Of a DNA stretch of 64,000 nucleotides, positions 27,021 through 42,347 are shown piece after piece. Location: contig NZ_SOCP01000016.1 of NCBI RefSeq assembly GCF_004364325.1, positions 62,001 to 126,000 of the forward strand, written 5' to 3'. The notes under the pieces are model-generated. The model ran no database searches, was not told the DNA's origin, and saw nothing but the letters and a program-made list of their open reading frames with translations. Origin of the DNA: Actinophytocola oryzae (lineage in GTDB: Bacteria; Actinomycetota; Actinomycetes; Mycobacteriales; Pseudonocardiaceae). A program made the position numbers and the translations under genes. Position 1 is the stretch's first letter; every line of letters starts with the position of its first letter.

Positions 27021-27113
27021 CGGCCCGTTCCATCCGATGGAACGGGGACGGAACGCCCACTGGGTGACACCGGCGTATCGCCGTGTTGTGATCATCAGAG
27101 GGGTAGACCGGCA

Positions 27114-27746
27114 ATGAGCCACAGGAAGATCGTCATCGTCGCGTGCGCGGCAGTGCTCGCCCTGGCGGGGTGCGGGAGCGAGCAGGAGGAGACGGCGGCG
27201 CCGGGCACGTCGGTGCCACAGACGCCCGTCGCGGCGAGCAGTTCCCCGTCGAAGGAGGCCCCGCCCTCGGGCGACGGCGAGCTCACGCCGACCGGCACCA
27301 AGCTAGCGGTCGGCGAGACCGCGACGGTGATGTACGAGACGAAGAGCCTCAGCAAGGACGGCACGAAGCTCGCCGTGACGACGGAGTCGGTGAAGGCGGG
27401 CTCGATCGGGGACCTCGCGGACTTCGACCTGGACGCCCAGGCCAAGGTGAGCGACCCGTTCTACGTGACGGTGAGCTTCACGAACGTCGGCCCGCTGCCG
27501 ATGGAACCGGGTGGGATCTTCGGCGTCATCGCCGCCCACAACACCTCCGGTGACGAACTGAACCGCCTGAGCCTGATCGGCGACTTCGCGCCGTGCCAGG
27601 GTGACGTGCCGGACAACCTGGCGGTCGGCGAGTCCTACACCGACTGCGGCGTGTACCTCGCACCGACGGGACAGAAGATCAAGGACGTGACACTGGCCTT
27701 CTACTTCGGCGACGCGGACCGCACCGAGATCACCTGGACCGCCTGA
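27114..27746 (+). CDS. Putative lipoprotein, 210 aa
   Basis: A lipoprotein signal ends LALAGC with Cys20 as the lipidation site, followed by a low-complexity Ser/Pro/Thr linker (to about residue 60) and a beta-sandwich-like domain (VSDPFYVTVSFTNVG) with two late Cys residues in GDFAPCQGDV and YTDCGVY, possibly a disulfide. The layout resembles DUF4352-type extracellular lipoproteins. AGAGGGG precedes the ATG. Function unknown. Confidence 0.75.
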   Translation: MSHRKIVIVACAAVLALAGCGSEQEETAAPGTSVPQTPVAASSSPSKEAPPSGDGELTPTGTKLAVGETATVMYETKSLSKDGTKLAVTTESVKAGSIGDLADFDLDAQAKVSDPFYVTVSFTNVGPLPMEPGGIFGVIAAHNTSGDELNRLSLIGDFAPCQGDVPDNLAVGESYTDCGVYLAPTGQKIKDVTLAFYFGDADRTEITWTA

Positions 27747-27761
27747 CGCCACAGCCCGTCC

Positions 27762-27818
27762 GGCGGCGATCCCGAACAGCGTGCGACGGTTTCGCCCGCA
27801 CACCCCGGGATCGCCGCC
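27762..27818. terminator. Bidirectional terminator between convergent genes
   Basis: Perfect 13-base arms GGCGGCGATCCCG and CGGGATCGCCGCC enclose a 31-base loop that itself can pair (GTGCG with CGCAC). It starts 15 bases after the lipoprotein stop and lies between two convergent genes. The remainder of the 190-base gap shows nothing else. Confidence 0.75.
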
Positions 27819-27936
27819 TTCTCGCCGATGCTCGCGTTGTCACCGTCATTCCCCCGGACCACGAAAGCTCGACCTCCCGCATCCGCGCCACGCACGCGCC
27901 GGACGGCACCGATTCCCCCGCCCGCCGGACGCCGGG

Positions 27937-28890
27937 TCAGCCGCGGAGGTCCTGGTAGGCCGTCGCGGCGCCGGGATGCAATGGCACGTCCCCGGTGACG
28001 ACCAGGGAGCGTTGGTCCAGGTACTGGGTGCCCAGTGCCTGGCCGGGCACCAGGTGCGGAGCGCCGCGGACGAGCACGGTCGCCACCGCGGCGGCGATGT
28101 CGGCCGGTAGGTCGGGAGTCGTGACGAGCAGGTTGGGTACGCCGATCGTGGCGATGGCGCCGGGGTGGCCGTAGCCGCCGTCCGGGACGGTCACCTCCTC
28201 GTACACCGGGCCGTGTGCGGCCTGTAGTAACGGTAGTTCGGCGGCGAGGTCGAGCAGGCGCACCGGGCGGATCGCGTCCAGGTCGCGTAGTGCCGGGGTG
28301 GGTACGCCGCCCGACCACAGCAGCGCGTCGATCGCGCCCGTGGCCAGTTCGGCGGTCGCCACGGTCAGGGGGTGGTGGTCCGCCCTCACCGCAACGCCCG
28401 TGGCCGCCAGCAGCCGGTCACCGAACACCGCTGCGCCGGAACCGTTGGCGCCCAGGGAGACATGGGCGTCGGCCAGGTCTCGCACTGTCCTCACCGGACC
28501 GTCCACCGGCACCACCAGCTGCGCGTAGTTCTCGTACACCCGGCCGATCGCCCGCAGCGGTACCGCACGGTGGAACGGCGCCGAGCCCGCGTTCGCCGAC
28601 GTGGCGACGTCTGCGAGGGTGAGGCCGAGGTCGGCCCGGCCCGTCTCGACCAGGTCGAGGTTGGCCACGCTGCCGCCCGTGGCCACCACTTCCACGCCCA
28701 GGGCGGGTTCCGCCGCCGTCAGCTGCCTCGCCAGCAGCCGGGCGAACTCGATGTAGAAGCCGCCCGGCTCGCCCGCCGCGATCCGCACACCGCGTGGCGG
28801 GCCGCCGTACTCCCCCGTCGCGCACCCCGTCACCGCGGCCGCCGTCAGGCCGAGGCCCAGTCGCAGCGTGGCGCGTCTCGTGATCATCAT
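27937..28890 (-). CDS. TAXI-family TRAP-type solute-binding lipoprotein
   Basis: A 317-residue protein. The signal has twin arginines (TRRATLRLG) and a lipobox ending TGC (Cys23), so it may be a Tat-exported lipoprotein. The mature part shows the TAXI pattern: RIAAGEPGGFYIEFARLLA, then ATGGSVANLDLVETGRADLG, and LYENY-like and LGANGSGAAVFGDRLLAATG segments. No TRAP membrane subunit is in the window; its start overlaps the sensor-kinase stop (ATGA), so it more likely supplies the kinase with a periplasm-side ligand than feeds a transporter. Confidence 0.88.
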   Translation of the reverse strand: MMITRRATLRLGLGLTAAAVTGCATGEYGGPPRGVRIAAGEPGGFYIEFARLLARQLTAAEPALGVEVVATGGSVANLDLVETGRADLGLTLADVATSANAGSAPFHRAVPLRAIGRVYENYAQLVVPVDGPVRTVRDLADAHVSLGANGSGAAVFGDRLLAATGVAVRADHHPLTVATAELATGAIDALLWSGGVPTPALRDLDAIRPVRLLDLAAELPLLQAAHGPVYEEVTVPDGGYGHPGAIATIGVPNLLVTTPDLPADIAAAVATVLVRGAPHLVPGQALGTQYLDQRSLVVTGDVPLHPGAATAYQDLRG

Positions 28891-30266
28891 TCCTCCGTCG
28901 TCGGCAGCATGACGCTGACCGCCAAGCCACCCCGGTCGCCGTTGTCCACGCCGAACGTGCCGCCCCTGGCCGTCACCAGGCGTTCCGCTATCGCGAGGCC
29001 CAGGCCCGAACCCGGTTCGTCGCGGTGTCGGCCGGAGCGCCAGAACCGCTCGGTCAGGCGGTCCAGCTCGCCCGCCGGTACCCCTGGTCCGTCGTCCGCT
29101 ATCGTCAGGAGGACTCGACCTGCTTCGTCCACACAGGACCAGCGGGCCGTCGCACCGTTGCCCGCGTACTTGATGGCGTTGTCCAGCAACACATCCACGA
29201 CCTGGGCCAGCTCCGACTCCGCGCACGCGACCACGATTCCGTGCGGTACCCGCGTCGGTCCCGCCAGCCGCACCCCCTTGGCGACCGCCGCCTCGTGCCA
29301 CGCCTCCGCGCGCTCGGCCAGCACGGCCACCGCGTCGCAGTGGTCTTCCTCGGCCAGGTCCGCGGCCAGGTCGGTGGCCTTGGAGTCCGCCGCCGCGAGC
29401 GTGAGCATGCCGTCCAACAGTGCTTCCAGACGCTCGATCTCGGTCACCATCGGGCCGTGCGTCGCGTCGCGTGCCGCCAGCGTGTCGATCCGCAACCGCA
29501 GTGCCGCCATCGGGTTGCGCAGCTGGTGTGAGGCGTCCGCCACCAGTCTGCGTTGCCGTTGTGCCGACTCGGCCAGGGCGTCGGACATCTCGTTGAACTC
29601 CTCGGCCAGTCCTCGCAGCTCCGGCGGCCCGGCCACGATGTCCACATGCGCCCGTTCGCGTCCCGCCGCCACCGCGTGCACCCCGTCGGCCAGCTGCCGC
29701 ACCGGGCCCAGTACCCAGTGCGCGAGCCGCAGCACCACGACCACGCACACGGTCAGCGCCGCGAGAGCGCCGAGCAGGATCATCGACCAGCTCGTCGTGA
29801 TGTCCTCGACCGCGGGGTCCACGGTGGAACGCAGCACCACCGCGCCGCTCACCCGGGTGCCCGTGCCGACCGGGCGGGCCAGCAGGACGTCCCCGGTGGA
29901 CCACGGGCGCAGCGTCTGCGGTGTGGCGGCCGGCTGGTTGCGCAGTGCCGCGTCTATCGCCGCGGACACCCTCGGTTCCGTGGCACGCAACCCTTCCTCG
30001 ACGATCACCCGGCGGCGCGCGTCGACCACCACGACGCCGTCGCCGAACACGCGGGTGTGTCCACGAACCTCGCCCGTGAGCCGGGTGCGGTCGCTGCCCG
30101 ACGTGACCTCCTGCGCGAGCGTGGCGAACCGGTTCAGGTCTCCCGTGCGGGACAGCACGTACTCCTGGGTGCGCCTCGCCGCCGTGCTTTCCAGCAGTGG
30201 CACGGCGAACCCGGCGACCGCGAGCACCGAGAACACGAGCAGCACGAGCAGCAGCCGCCTGCGCAT
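28887..30266 (-). CDS. Sensor histidine kinase, OmpR-partner type
   Basis: A 459-residue kinase. Membrane helix 1 is in residues 4-24 (LLLVLLVFSVLAVAGFAVPL), then an extracytoplasmic sensor of about 140 residues, helix 2 (MILLGALAALTVCVVVVLRL) and a HAMP region. HisKA carries His247 (DASHQLRNPMAALRL). The HATPase has N box LLDNAIKYAGNG, G1 DDGPGVP and G2 GSGLGLAIAERL. It is coupled to the response regulator upstream (TGATG) and the TAXI lipoprotein downstream, so the three form one signalling unit. Confidence 0.93.
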   Translation of the reverse strand: MRRRLLLVLLVFSVLAVAGFAVPLLESTAARRTQEYVLSRTGDLNRFATLAQEVTSGSDRTRLTGEVRGHTRVFGDGVVVVDARRRVIVEEGLRATEPRVSAAIDAALRNQPAATPQTLRPWSTGDVLLARPVGTGTRVSGAVVLRSTVDPAVEDITTSWSMILLGALAALTVCVVVVLRLAHWVLGPVRQLADGVHAVAAGRERAHVDIVAGPPELRGLAEEFNEMSDALAESAQRQRRLVADASHQLRNPMAALRLRIDTLAARDATHGPMVTEIERLEALLDGMLTLAAADSKATDLAADLAEEDHCDAVAVLAERAEAWHEAAVAKGVRLAGPTRVPHGIVVACAESELAQVVDVLLDNAIKYAGNGATARWSCVDEAGRVLLTIADDGPGVPAGELDRLTERFWRSGRHRDEPGSGLGLAIAERLVTARGGTFGVDNGDRGGLAVSVMLPTTEE

Positions 30267-30934
30267 CAGCACTCCAGCCGGAAGCCGAACCCGCGGATCG
30301 TGGTCACCAGCCCCGGCCGGGCGAGCTTGGCACGCAACGTGGTCAGGTGTACGTCCAGTGACCGCGACACGGCGAGGTAGGCGTCGCCCCACACGGCGTC
30401 CAGCAGCTGCTCGCGGCTCACCGCCGCGCCGGGGTCACGGGCGAGCACCGCCAGGATGTCGAACTCCTTGGCCGTCAGCTCTATCTGCGTCCGCCTACCC
30501 GGTCCGTCCACAGTGACGCGACGCGCGTCCAGGTCTATCTCCAGGTCGCGGGCCCGGACCACGCTCGTCCGAGTCGCCGCCGCGGGTGATCTCCTTGCCA
30601 CCGCGTCGATCCGTGCGAGGAGCTCGGCGAGGCGCACCGGCTTCACGAGGTAGTCGTCGGCGCCCAGGCGCAGCCCGCGCACCACCGAACGCTCGTCGCC
30701 CCTGGCGGTCAGGACGATCACCGGGTGGTCGGACACCACACGCAGCTTGCGAAGCACGTCGAGCCCGTCCATGTCGGGCAGGCCGAGGTCCAGCAACACC
30801 AGGTCGGCGACGCGGTGCCGGACCAGCGCGTCCTCGCCCCGGGTCACCCGTTCGGTCGCGTGGCCGTGCGCGGCGAGCGCGCCGGTCACCGCGTCCGCCA
30901 CTCCCCCGTCGTCCTCGACGAGCAGCACCCGCAT
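30266..30934 (-). CDS. OmpR-family response regulator
   Basis: 222 residues from MRVLLVEDDGG; an ATG three codons upstream is the alternative start. The receiver has the acidic pair at Glu7/Asp8-Asp9, phospho-acceptor Asp49 (LVLLDLGLPDMDG), Thr in VLTARGD and Lys in DYLVKP. The C-terminal winged helix reads ELTAKEFDILAVLARDPG and VSRSLDVHLTTLRAKL. It is the first gene of the regulator-kinase-TAXI operon and divergent from the Nramp-type gene across 81 bases, which it could also control. Confidence 0.93.
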   Translation of the reverse strand: MRVLLVEDDGGVADAVTGALAAHGHATERVTRGEDALVRHRVADLVLLDLGLPDMDGLDVLRKLRVVSDHPVIVLTARGDERSVVRGLRLGADDYLVKPVRLAELLARIDAVARRSPAAATRTSVVRARDLEIDLDARRVTVDGPGRRTQIELTAKEFDILAVLARDPGAAVSREQLLDAVWGDAYLAVSRSLDVHLTTLRAKLARPGLVTTIRGFGFRLEC

Positions 30935-31015
30935 GACCCTCATCTCCCCTAAGCGACTGTTAAGTCTCGCCACGAGCCATCCACGCCGGCCCGGTTCGCT
31001 GGTTACGGTCCCACC

Positions 31016-32269
31016 ATGTCGAGTGAAGCAGAACACACCGCGGTGGGTCAGGCACCGTCACACTGGCGGGAGCGGGTACGGCAGATCGGCCCCGGGGTCA
31101 TGGCGGCGGCGACCGGCGTCGGGGCGGGCGACCTGGTCGCGACCATGGTGGCCGGCTCGAAGTACGGCTACACGCTGCTCTGGGCCGTGATCGTCGGGAC
31201 GGTGTTCAAGCTGGCGCTCGGCGAGGCCGTCGGCCGCTGGCACCTGACGTCCGGCGAGACGATCCTGTCCGGCTGGCGCACGCTCGGCCGGTGGGCGTTG
31301 TGGTACTTCGGGGTCTACGCGGTCGTCTGGGGTTTCATCTACGGCGCCACCGCGATGTCCGCCTCCGGCCTGCCGCTCAACGCCCTGTTCCCCGGGCTTT
31401 CCGTGCGGTACTGGGCGATGCTGTGCGGGCTCGCGGGGTTCCTGCTCGTCTGGTTCGGGCGCTACGCCGTGCTCGAGAAGGTGATGACCGCGTTCGTCGG
31501 CATCATGTTCGTGACCGTCGTCGGCACCGCCGTCCTCGTCACGCCGCACCTCGGCGACCTGTTCGCCGGTGTCGCACCGCGCCTGCCGGACGGCTCGATG
31601 GTGTACGTGCTTGGCCTCATCGGCGGCGTCGGCGGCACGATCACCCTTGCCGCGTACGGCTACTGGACCCTCGCGAAGGGCTGGCGCGGGCCGCGCTGGC
31701 TCCCGATGATGCGCACCGACAACGCCACCGGATACGTCATGACCGGCATCTTCGTCGTCGCGATGCTGGTCGTCGGCGCGGAGCTGTTACAGGGACACGA
31801 GATCGTCTCCGGTGACAAGGGGCTGCTCACCCTCGGGGACACACTCGCCGCCGACTACGGGCACTGGGCCAGGATCCCCTTCCTGATCGGGTTCTTCGCG
31901 GTGTCGTTCACGTCGGTGATCGGGGTGTGGCACGGGGTGAGCCTGTTGTTCGCCGACTGGTGGCGGACGCTGCGTGGCACGACCGCACCCATCGAGGGCA
32001 GCAACGCCTACCGGGCCTACGTCCTGTGGCTGACCTTCCCGCCGATGGTCCTGCTGTTCCTCGACGAGCCGTTCGGGCTGACCGTGGCCTACGGCGCGCT
32101 CGGCGCCCTGTTCATGCCGTTCCTCGCCGGCACCCTGTTGGTACTGCTGAACTCCCGCGGGCTGGACAGTGCGGGCCGCTCGGGCCGGCTGTCCAACACT
32201 CTGCTGGTGGCGTGTCTCGCGTTGTTCGTCTACCTCGCCTACGACCAGGTCACCGGTCTGTTCGAGTAG
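31016..32269 (+). CDS. Nramp-family-like membrane transporter with atypical metal motifs
   Basis: A 417-residue protein with about 11 membrane helices and the NRAMP/SLC11 layout (QIGPGVMAAATGVGAGD, GYTLLWAVIVG, PVGGTITLAAYGYW-type helix 6, IGFFAVSFTSVIGVW). The helix-1 DPGN metal motif of canonical Nramp is replaced by GAGD and the helix-6 MPH region by a GGTITLAA stretch. It therefore probably moves something other than Mn/Fe, or uses different ligands. It is divergent from the OmpR-type regulator, and its last 20 bases overlap the convergent P450 gene. Confidence 0.82.
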   Translation: MSSEAEHTAVGQAPSHWRERVRQIGPGVMAAATGVGAGDLVATMVAGSKYGYTLLWAVIVGTVFKLALGEAVGRWHLTSGETILSGWRTLGRWALWYFGVYAVVWGFIYGATAMSASGLPLNALFPGLSVRYWAMLCGLAGFLLVWFGRYAVLEKVMTAFVGIMFVTVVGTAVLVTPHLGDLFAGVAPRLPDGSMVYVLGLIGGVGGTITLAAYGYWTLAKGWRGPRWLPMMRTDNATGYVMTGIFVVAMLVVGAELLQGHEIVSGDKGLLTLGDTLAADYGHWARIPFLIGFFAVSFTSVIGVWHGVSLLFADWWRTLRGTTAPIEGSNAYRAYVLWLTFPPMVLLFLDEPFGLTVAYGALGALFMPFLAGTLLVLLNSRGLDSAGRSGRLSNTLLVACLALFVYLAYDQVTGLFE

Positions 32270-33485
32270 GACCGGGCGTGTCGAAGCGCAGTGGGAGCGG
32301 TTCCGGGCCGTGGATCCCGATGGGTGGGCGCCAGCCGAGAGGGCCCGCGACGACCGGTGGGCCGAGCCTGCCGGTCAGCACGGGGAGGACCTCGGCGACC
32401 TCGGTCCTGGCCAGTGCGGACCCGAGGCAGTGGTGCGGGCCGCCGCCGAACTGGAGTGCGGGTGCCTCGCGGGTGACGCTGATGTCGAACGTGGCTCCGT
32501 CGCGGAACACGCGGGGGTCGCGCTGCGCGATGCCGACGCACATCATGAAGAACGTCTCCCTGGGGAAGTGCACGCCCCGGAACTCGAGGTCCTCCGCGGC
32601 GAACCGGTACACCGACCTCGACGACGGGACCCAGCGGATCACCTCGTCGGCGGACCGGGCGGCCAGCTCGGGCCTGCCGGCGAGCAACCGCCACTGGTCG
32701 GGGTGCGCGGCGAAGGCCACCATCGCGTTGCCGAGCTGGTGGCGGGTCGTGTCGTGAGCGGCGAACACCAGCGTGACGATGAGGTTGCGCAGCTCCGCCA
32801 CGCTGACCAGGCCGTCGTCGTCCCGCCGCGCGGTGACCAGGGCCGAGATGAGGTCGCCGGTGGGCGACGCCGCCTTGTCGGCCATGATGGCGTCGACGTA
32901 GCCGTTGAGCCCGACGAGCGCGTTCTCGACCCGCCGGGGGATGTCGCCGCCGTGTGCGAGGCTGAACACGAGGCCGACGTCCGCAGTCCACACGCGGAAC
33001 GTGTCGTAGTCCTCGGTCGGCACGCCGAGCAGCTCGCACATGACGGCGAGCGGTAGCGGGTTGCCGAAATCCTCGACGAACTCGCAGACCTCGACCGACG
33101 CCAACTGATCCGTGAGTTCTTCTGCCTTCGCGCGGATGAACGGGCGCAAACCGCTGATCATTCGCGGCGTGAATGCCTTGTTCACCAGGCCGCGCAGGCG
33201 TCGGTGACTCTCCCCGTCGCGATTGACGATCATCGGGACGAACCAGTCGTGGATGGGGCCGTCGACGATGCCGTTCATCTCGAGGTACCGCTTGCCGTTG
33301 TGGTCGAGACGCGGGTCGCGTAACAGGTCCCGCACCTCGGCGTAGCGCAGTACGAGGGTGCCGAGCGGGCTGTCCGCGTACCAGCTCCGCTCCTGCGCCT
33401 CGACCGCCTCCCGACCTTCGAAGTCGAATTCCTGGTCCATGATATCGAGGTACGGGATATCTCGTGATGTTGACGCAGCTGTCAT
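32250..33485 (-). CDS. Cytochrome P450
   Basis: A 411-residue bacterial P450. The I-helix motif is AAHDTTR, in which the usual Gly of AGxxT is His. The ExxR motif is EVIR and the heme-ligand motif is FGGGPHHCLG with Cys353. Its redox partners are not in the window. GGAGG lies 6 bases before the ATG. It lies on the same strand as the NRPS operon and 143 bases after it, so it probably hydroxylates or oxidises the peptide or a carrier-bound residue. Its 3' end overlaps the convergent Nramp-type gene by 20 bases, marking the likely left border of the cluster. Confidence 0.93.
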   Translation of the reverse strand: MTAASTSRDIPYLDIMDQEFDFEGREAVEAQERSWYADSPLGTLVLRYAEVRDLLRDPRLDHNGKRYLEMNGIVDGPIHDWFVPMIVNRDGESHRRLRGLVNKAFTPRMISGLRPFIRAKAEELTDQLASVEVCEFVEDFGNPLPLAVMCELLGVPTEDYDTFRVWTADVGLVFSLAHGGDIPRRVENALVGLNGYVDAIMADKAASPTGDLISALVTARRDDDGLVSVAELRNLIVTLVFAAHDTTRHQLGNAMVAFAAHPDQWRLLAGRPELAARSADEVIRWVPSSRSVYRFAAEDLEFRGVHFPRETFFMMCVGIAQRDPRVFRDGATFDISVTREAPALQFGGGPHHCLGSALARTEVAEVLPVLTGRLGPPVVAGPLGWRPPIGIHGPEPLPLRFDTPGPTRTDR

Positions 33486-33607
33486 GTGCCGCCTCCGCTC
33501 GGGCGCGTCCCATCACACCATCCCGCACGCCGCCGAATACCGGAATACTGCGACAGGCTGAACCTGCGCCGTAATTGGGCGGCTTTTCGTGCGGGGGGAT
33601 TGTGTGA

Positions 33608-33625
33608 AAGGCGTCCTTCGGTGCG
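33608..33625. repeat. Dispersed intergenic repeat, third copy
   Basis: AAGGCGTCCTTCGGTGCG differs at one base from the copy at 24959-24976. It ends 3 bases from the stop of the last NRPS gene, in the 143-base gap before the P450. No other element is clear in this gap. Confidence 0.7.
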
Positions 33626-33628
33626 GTG

Positions 33629-39090
<5,462 letters not shown>

Positions 39091-39094
<4 letters not shown>

Positions 39095-42000
39095 GTCTGG
39101 TCGTTCTCCTTCGCCAGCAGGGCGGCGATCTCGTCGTCGGTCATCTCGGCCAGCTCCGCGTCGAGCAGGCGTTCGATCTCGGCCGCCAGGTCGGCGACCA
39201 CCGGGAAGCTGAACAGCGCACGCATCGGCACGTCGACGTCGATCCTGGCGCGGATCAGCGCCATGGCACGCATGCCGCGCAGTGAGTTGCCGCCGAGGTC
39301 GTGGAAGTCGTCGAGGGCGCCGACCTTCTCGACACCGAGGATCTCCGCGAACACCTCGGCCACCAGGGTTTCCGCGTCAGTGCGTGGCGCGAGGTAGGCC
39401 GCGCCCTGGTGCGCCGCAGGTTCCGGGAGCGCGTCCCGGTCGAGCTTTCCGTTGGGTGTCAACGGAATGCTGTCCAGCACGACGAAGGCGGACGGCACCA
39501 TGTGCTCGGGCAGTGCGGCGGCCAGCTCGGTCGCGAGTGCTCCGGTGTCGGGGCTGCCGACGACGTAGCCGACGAGTGTCCCCGCACGCAGTACCGCCAC
39601 GGCCTCGCGGACGTCCTGGTCGGCGAGCATCGCCGAGGAGATCTCCTCCAGCTCGACCCGCATGCCGCGGATCTTCACCTGGTGGTCGGTGCGGCCCAGG
39701 TAGTCGAGCGTGTCGTCGGCGCGCCACCTGGCCAGGTCGCCGGTCCGGTACATGCGCTCGCCGGCCGCGAAGGGGTCGGGCAGGAACCGTTGCGCCGTCA
39801 GGCCGGGGCGGTTCAGGTAGCCGAGTGCCACCTGGGGACCGGCCACGTACAGCTCGCCGACCACGCCGGTCGGGACCGGGCGCAGCCGCCGGTCCAGCAC
39901 GTAGGTCCTGGCACCGGGGACGGGCCGGCCGATGGCGACCGGGCCGGGTGGCAGCTCCTCCCCTGGTGCCACGCGTGCCGCGACGCAGCCGACGGTGGCC
40001 TCGGTCGGGCCGTACTCGTTGACCACGGTCACGCCCGGGTTGGCGGCACGCCAGTCCCGCAGCGCCTCGGCGGTCAGTGCCTCGCCGCCGAGCACGAGTT
40101 CGCCGGTCGGGGACAGCTCGGCGTCCAGCAGCGGCAGCTGGCCCGGGGTGGCCTTCACCAACGTCGGCCGACCGCCTGCTCGGGCGGCCGGGTCGTCGAG
40201 TGCCGCGAGGCGGATCGTGCCGCCCGCGGTCAGCGTGCCGAGCAGCGTGGTGACCGTCAGGTCGAACGACACCGGCGAGTGCATGAGCACCGTGCCGGTG
40301 AGGCTCGGGTACGCGGTCCGCGCGTGGGCAAGGTAGGTGTTGACCGAGTCGTGTGAGACCACGACGCCCTTGGGGTGTCCGGTGGAGCCGGACGTGTAGA
40401 GGACGTACGCGGGGTGTGCGCCCCGCAGCGGCGAGCGCCGGTCGGCGTCCGTGAGGTCGGTGTCCGTGCCGCCGGTCGTGGTGGGAAGGACCAGGGTGGG
40501 CACCGTGCCGGGGATCTCGCGGTCCGCCAGCACGAGCGTCGGGGCGGCGTCCGCGAGCATGAACGCGATCCGCTCGGCCGGGTACGCCGTGTCGACGGGC
40601 ACGTAGGCCGCGCCGGACTTCGACACCGCGAGGATCGCCACGACGAGGTCGGCGCCGCGCGGCAGCGCCAGTGCCACCAGCGACTCCGGCCCGGCACCGC
40701 GCTCGACGAGGGTGCGGGCCAGCCGGTTCGCCTCGGCGTTCAGCTCGGCGTAGGTCATGGTGACGTCACCGACGACCAGCGCGGTCCGCGACGGCGACGC
40801 GGCGGCCTGGCGTTCCACCAGCTCCGGGACGGTCGCGGCCGGGACGTCCAGGTCCACGCCGGCGGCGGTGGCCCTGGTCAGCTCCGCGTCGGTCAGGAGC
40901 GGCAGGTCGGCGACCGGGGTGTCCGGGTGGGACACGGCCGCGTCGAGGACACGCAGGTACCGGTCCACTGTGGACTCGGCGGTGGTCCGGTCGAACAGTG
41001 CCGTGCGGTAGACCACGCGGCTGCGGCCCTCGGTCACGTCGAACGCGAGGTCGTCCTTCGTGGTGCCGAGCCTGATCTCGTCGATGCCGGAGTCGGGGAT
41101 GAAGTTGAACGCGACCTGGAACACCGGCTGCACCGAAGGGTCACGCCGCGGCGCGACCGCCTCGACGATCTTCTGGAACGGCGTGTGCCAGTGCTCCATG
41201 GCATCCAGGAGCGCGCCCCGCACCCGGTCGAGCAGTACGGCGAACGTGGGGTCGCCGCTCACGTCCACCCGCAGCGCCACCTGGTTGACGAACATGCCGA
41301 CGAGCGGCACCAGCTCGGGCCGGTCGCGGCCGGTCGCGGCGAGGCCGAGCACCACGTCCTCGGTGCCGGAGAGCCGGGACAGCAACGCGGCATAGGCGCT
41401 CAGCAGCACCATCTGCGGGGTCGCCGACGCCTGCCTGCCCACCTCGCCGACGCGGTCCAGCAGCCCGGCCGGCATGTCGAACCACACCTCGTCGCCCTCG
41501 AAGCCGAGCCGGGTCGGACGTGGCCGGTCGGTGGGCAGTGCGATCACCGGAGGTGCGCCGGCCAGCCGGTCACGCCAGAAGGCGAGCCCGTCGGCGTCGG
41601 ACTGGTCGCGCTGCCACCCCGAGTAGTCCGCGTACTGGATCTCCAGCGCCGGGAGGGCCGGCTCCCGCCCCTCGACCGTCGCCCGGCACAGCTCCCCGAT
41701 CTCCTGGCGCAGCACCAGGATCGAGTGGCTGTCGAACACCGCGTGGTGCGCGACGAACAGGAGGGCGAGGCGGTCACCGGACAGCCGCGCGAGCCGGGCC
41801 CGCCACAGCGGTGGTGCGTCGAGGGGGATCGGTGTGCGGGACTGCTCCCCCGCGAGCCCGAACAGCCGGTCCTTCTCGTCGGTGCGGTCCACATCGGACA
41901 GGTCGACCACGTCGAGCGTGAACGGCTCTGCCGCACGCACGACCTGCACCAGCTCGTCGCCGTCGGCACGCAGGTAGGTACGCAGCGCCTCGTGCCGCTC

Positions 42001-42162
42001 CACCACCCGACCCACGGCCTCGGTGGCCTGTTCGACGGTCAGCCCGGCGGGTAACACGACCGGCAGGGACACGTTGTAGACCGGCGATTCGGGGTCGAGC
42101 TGGTTCGCCAGCCACACCCGTTCCTGGGCGTAGGAGGCGGGGAACGCCCATTCCCGGGTCAT
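39091..42162 (-). CDS. NRPS C-A-PCP module (Asn-like specificity)
   Basis: A 1023-residue single module. The condensation domain has AHHAVFDSHS near residue 139, keeping the second His and Asp though Gly is replaced by Ser. The adenylation domain (TSGSTGHPKG near 590) gives a code I read as D-L-T-K-V-G-E-V-G-K, closest to the Asn code (D-L-T-K-L-G-E-V-G-K) and also near Asp. The PCP carries Ser960 (LGGNSLRG). The gene follows a SyrP-like hydroxylase and an MbtH gene with ATGA overlaps, so the Asn is probably hydroxylated at C-beta on the carrier. The C-terminal tail is acidic and helical and may dock to the next protein. Confidence 0.92.
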
Positions 42163-42347
42163 GAGGACACCTCTCGGGCGGACTTCGGCCGCATGTCCGT
42201 CCACACCTCGTCGACGTGCGCCAGGCACTCGTCCCTGGTGCCCGCGAAACCCGCGTCGTGCCAACCCGCCGGCAGCTCGCGGCCGTCGGGCCAGATCGAG
42301 TACTGCTCCTCGTCGTTGCGCACCACGAGAAAGCGTTCCTCACTCAT
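42159..42347 (-). CDS. mbtH: MbtH-family NRPS accessory protein
   Basis: 62 residues with the MbtH pattern: a start of MSEERFLVVRNDEEQYSIWP, then the Trp-Pro of GRELPAGWHDAGF and DECLAHVDEVW with the final MRP. MbtH proteins bind adenylation domains and are needed for their folding or activity. It overlaps the hydroxylase stop and the C-A-PCP start with ATGA, so its natural partner is probably the Asn-like adenylation domain just downstream, though it may serve the others. A second MbtH domain is fused at the start of the plus-strand NRPS. Confidence 0.96.
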   Translation of the reverse strand: MSEERFLVVRNDEEQYSIWPDGRELPAGWHDAGFAGTRDECLAHVDEVWTDMRPKSAREVSS

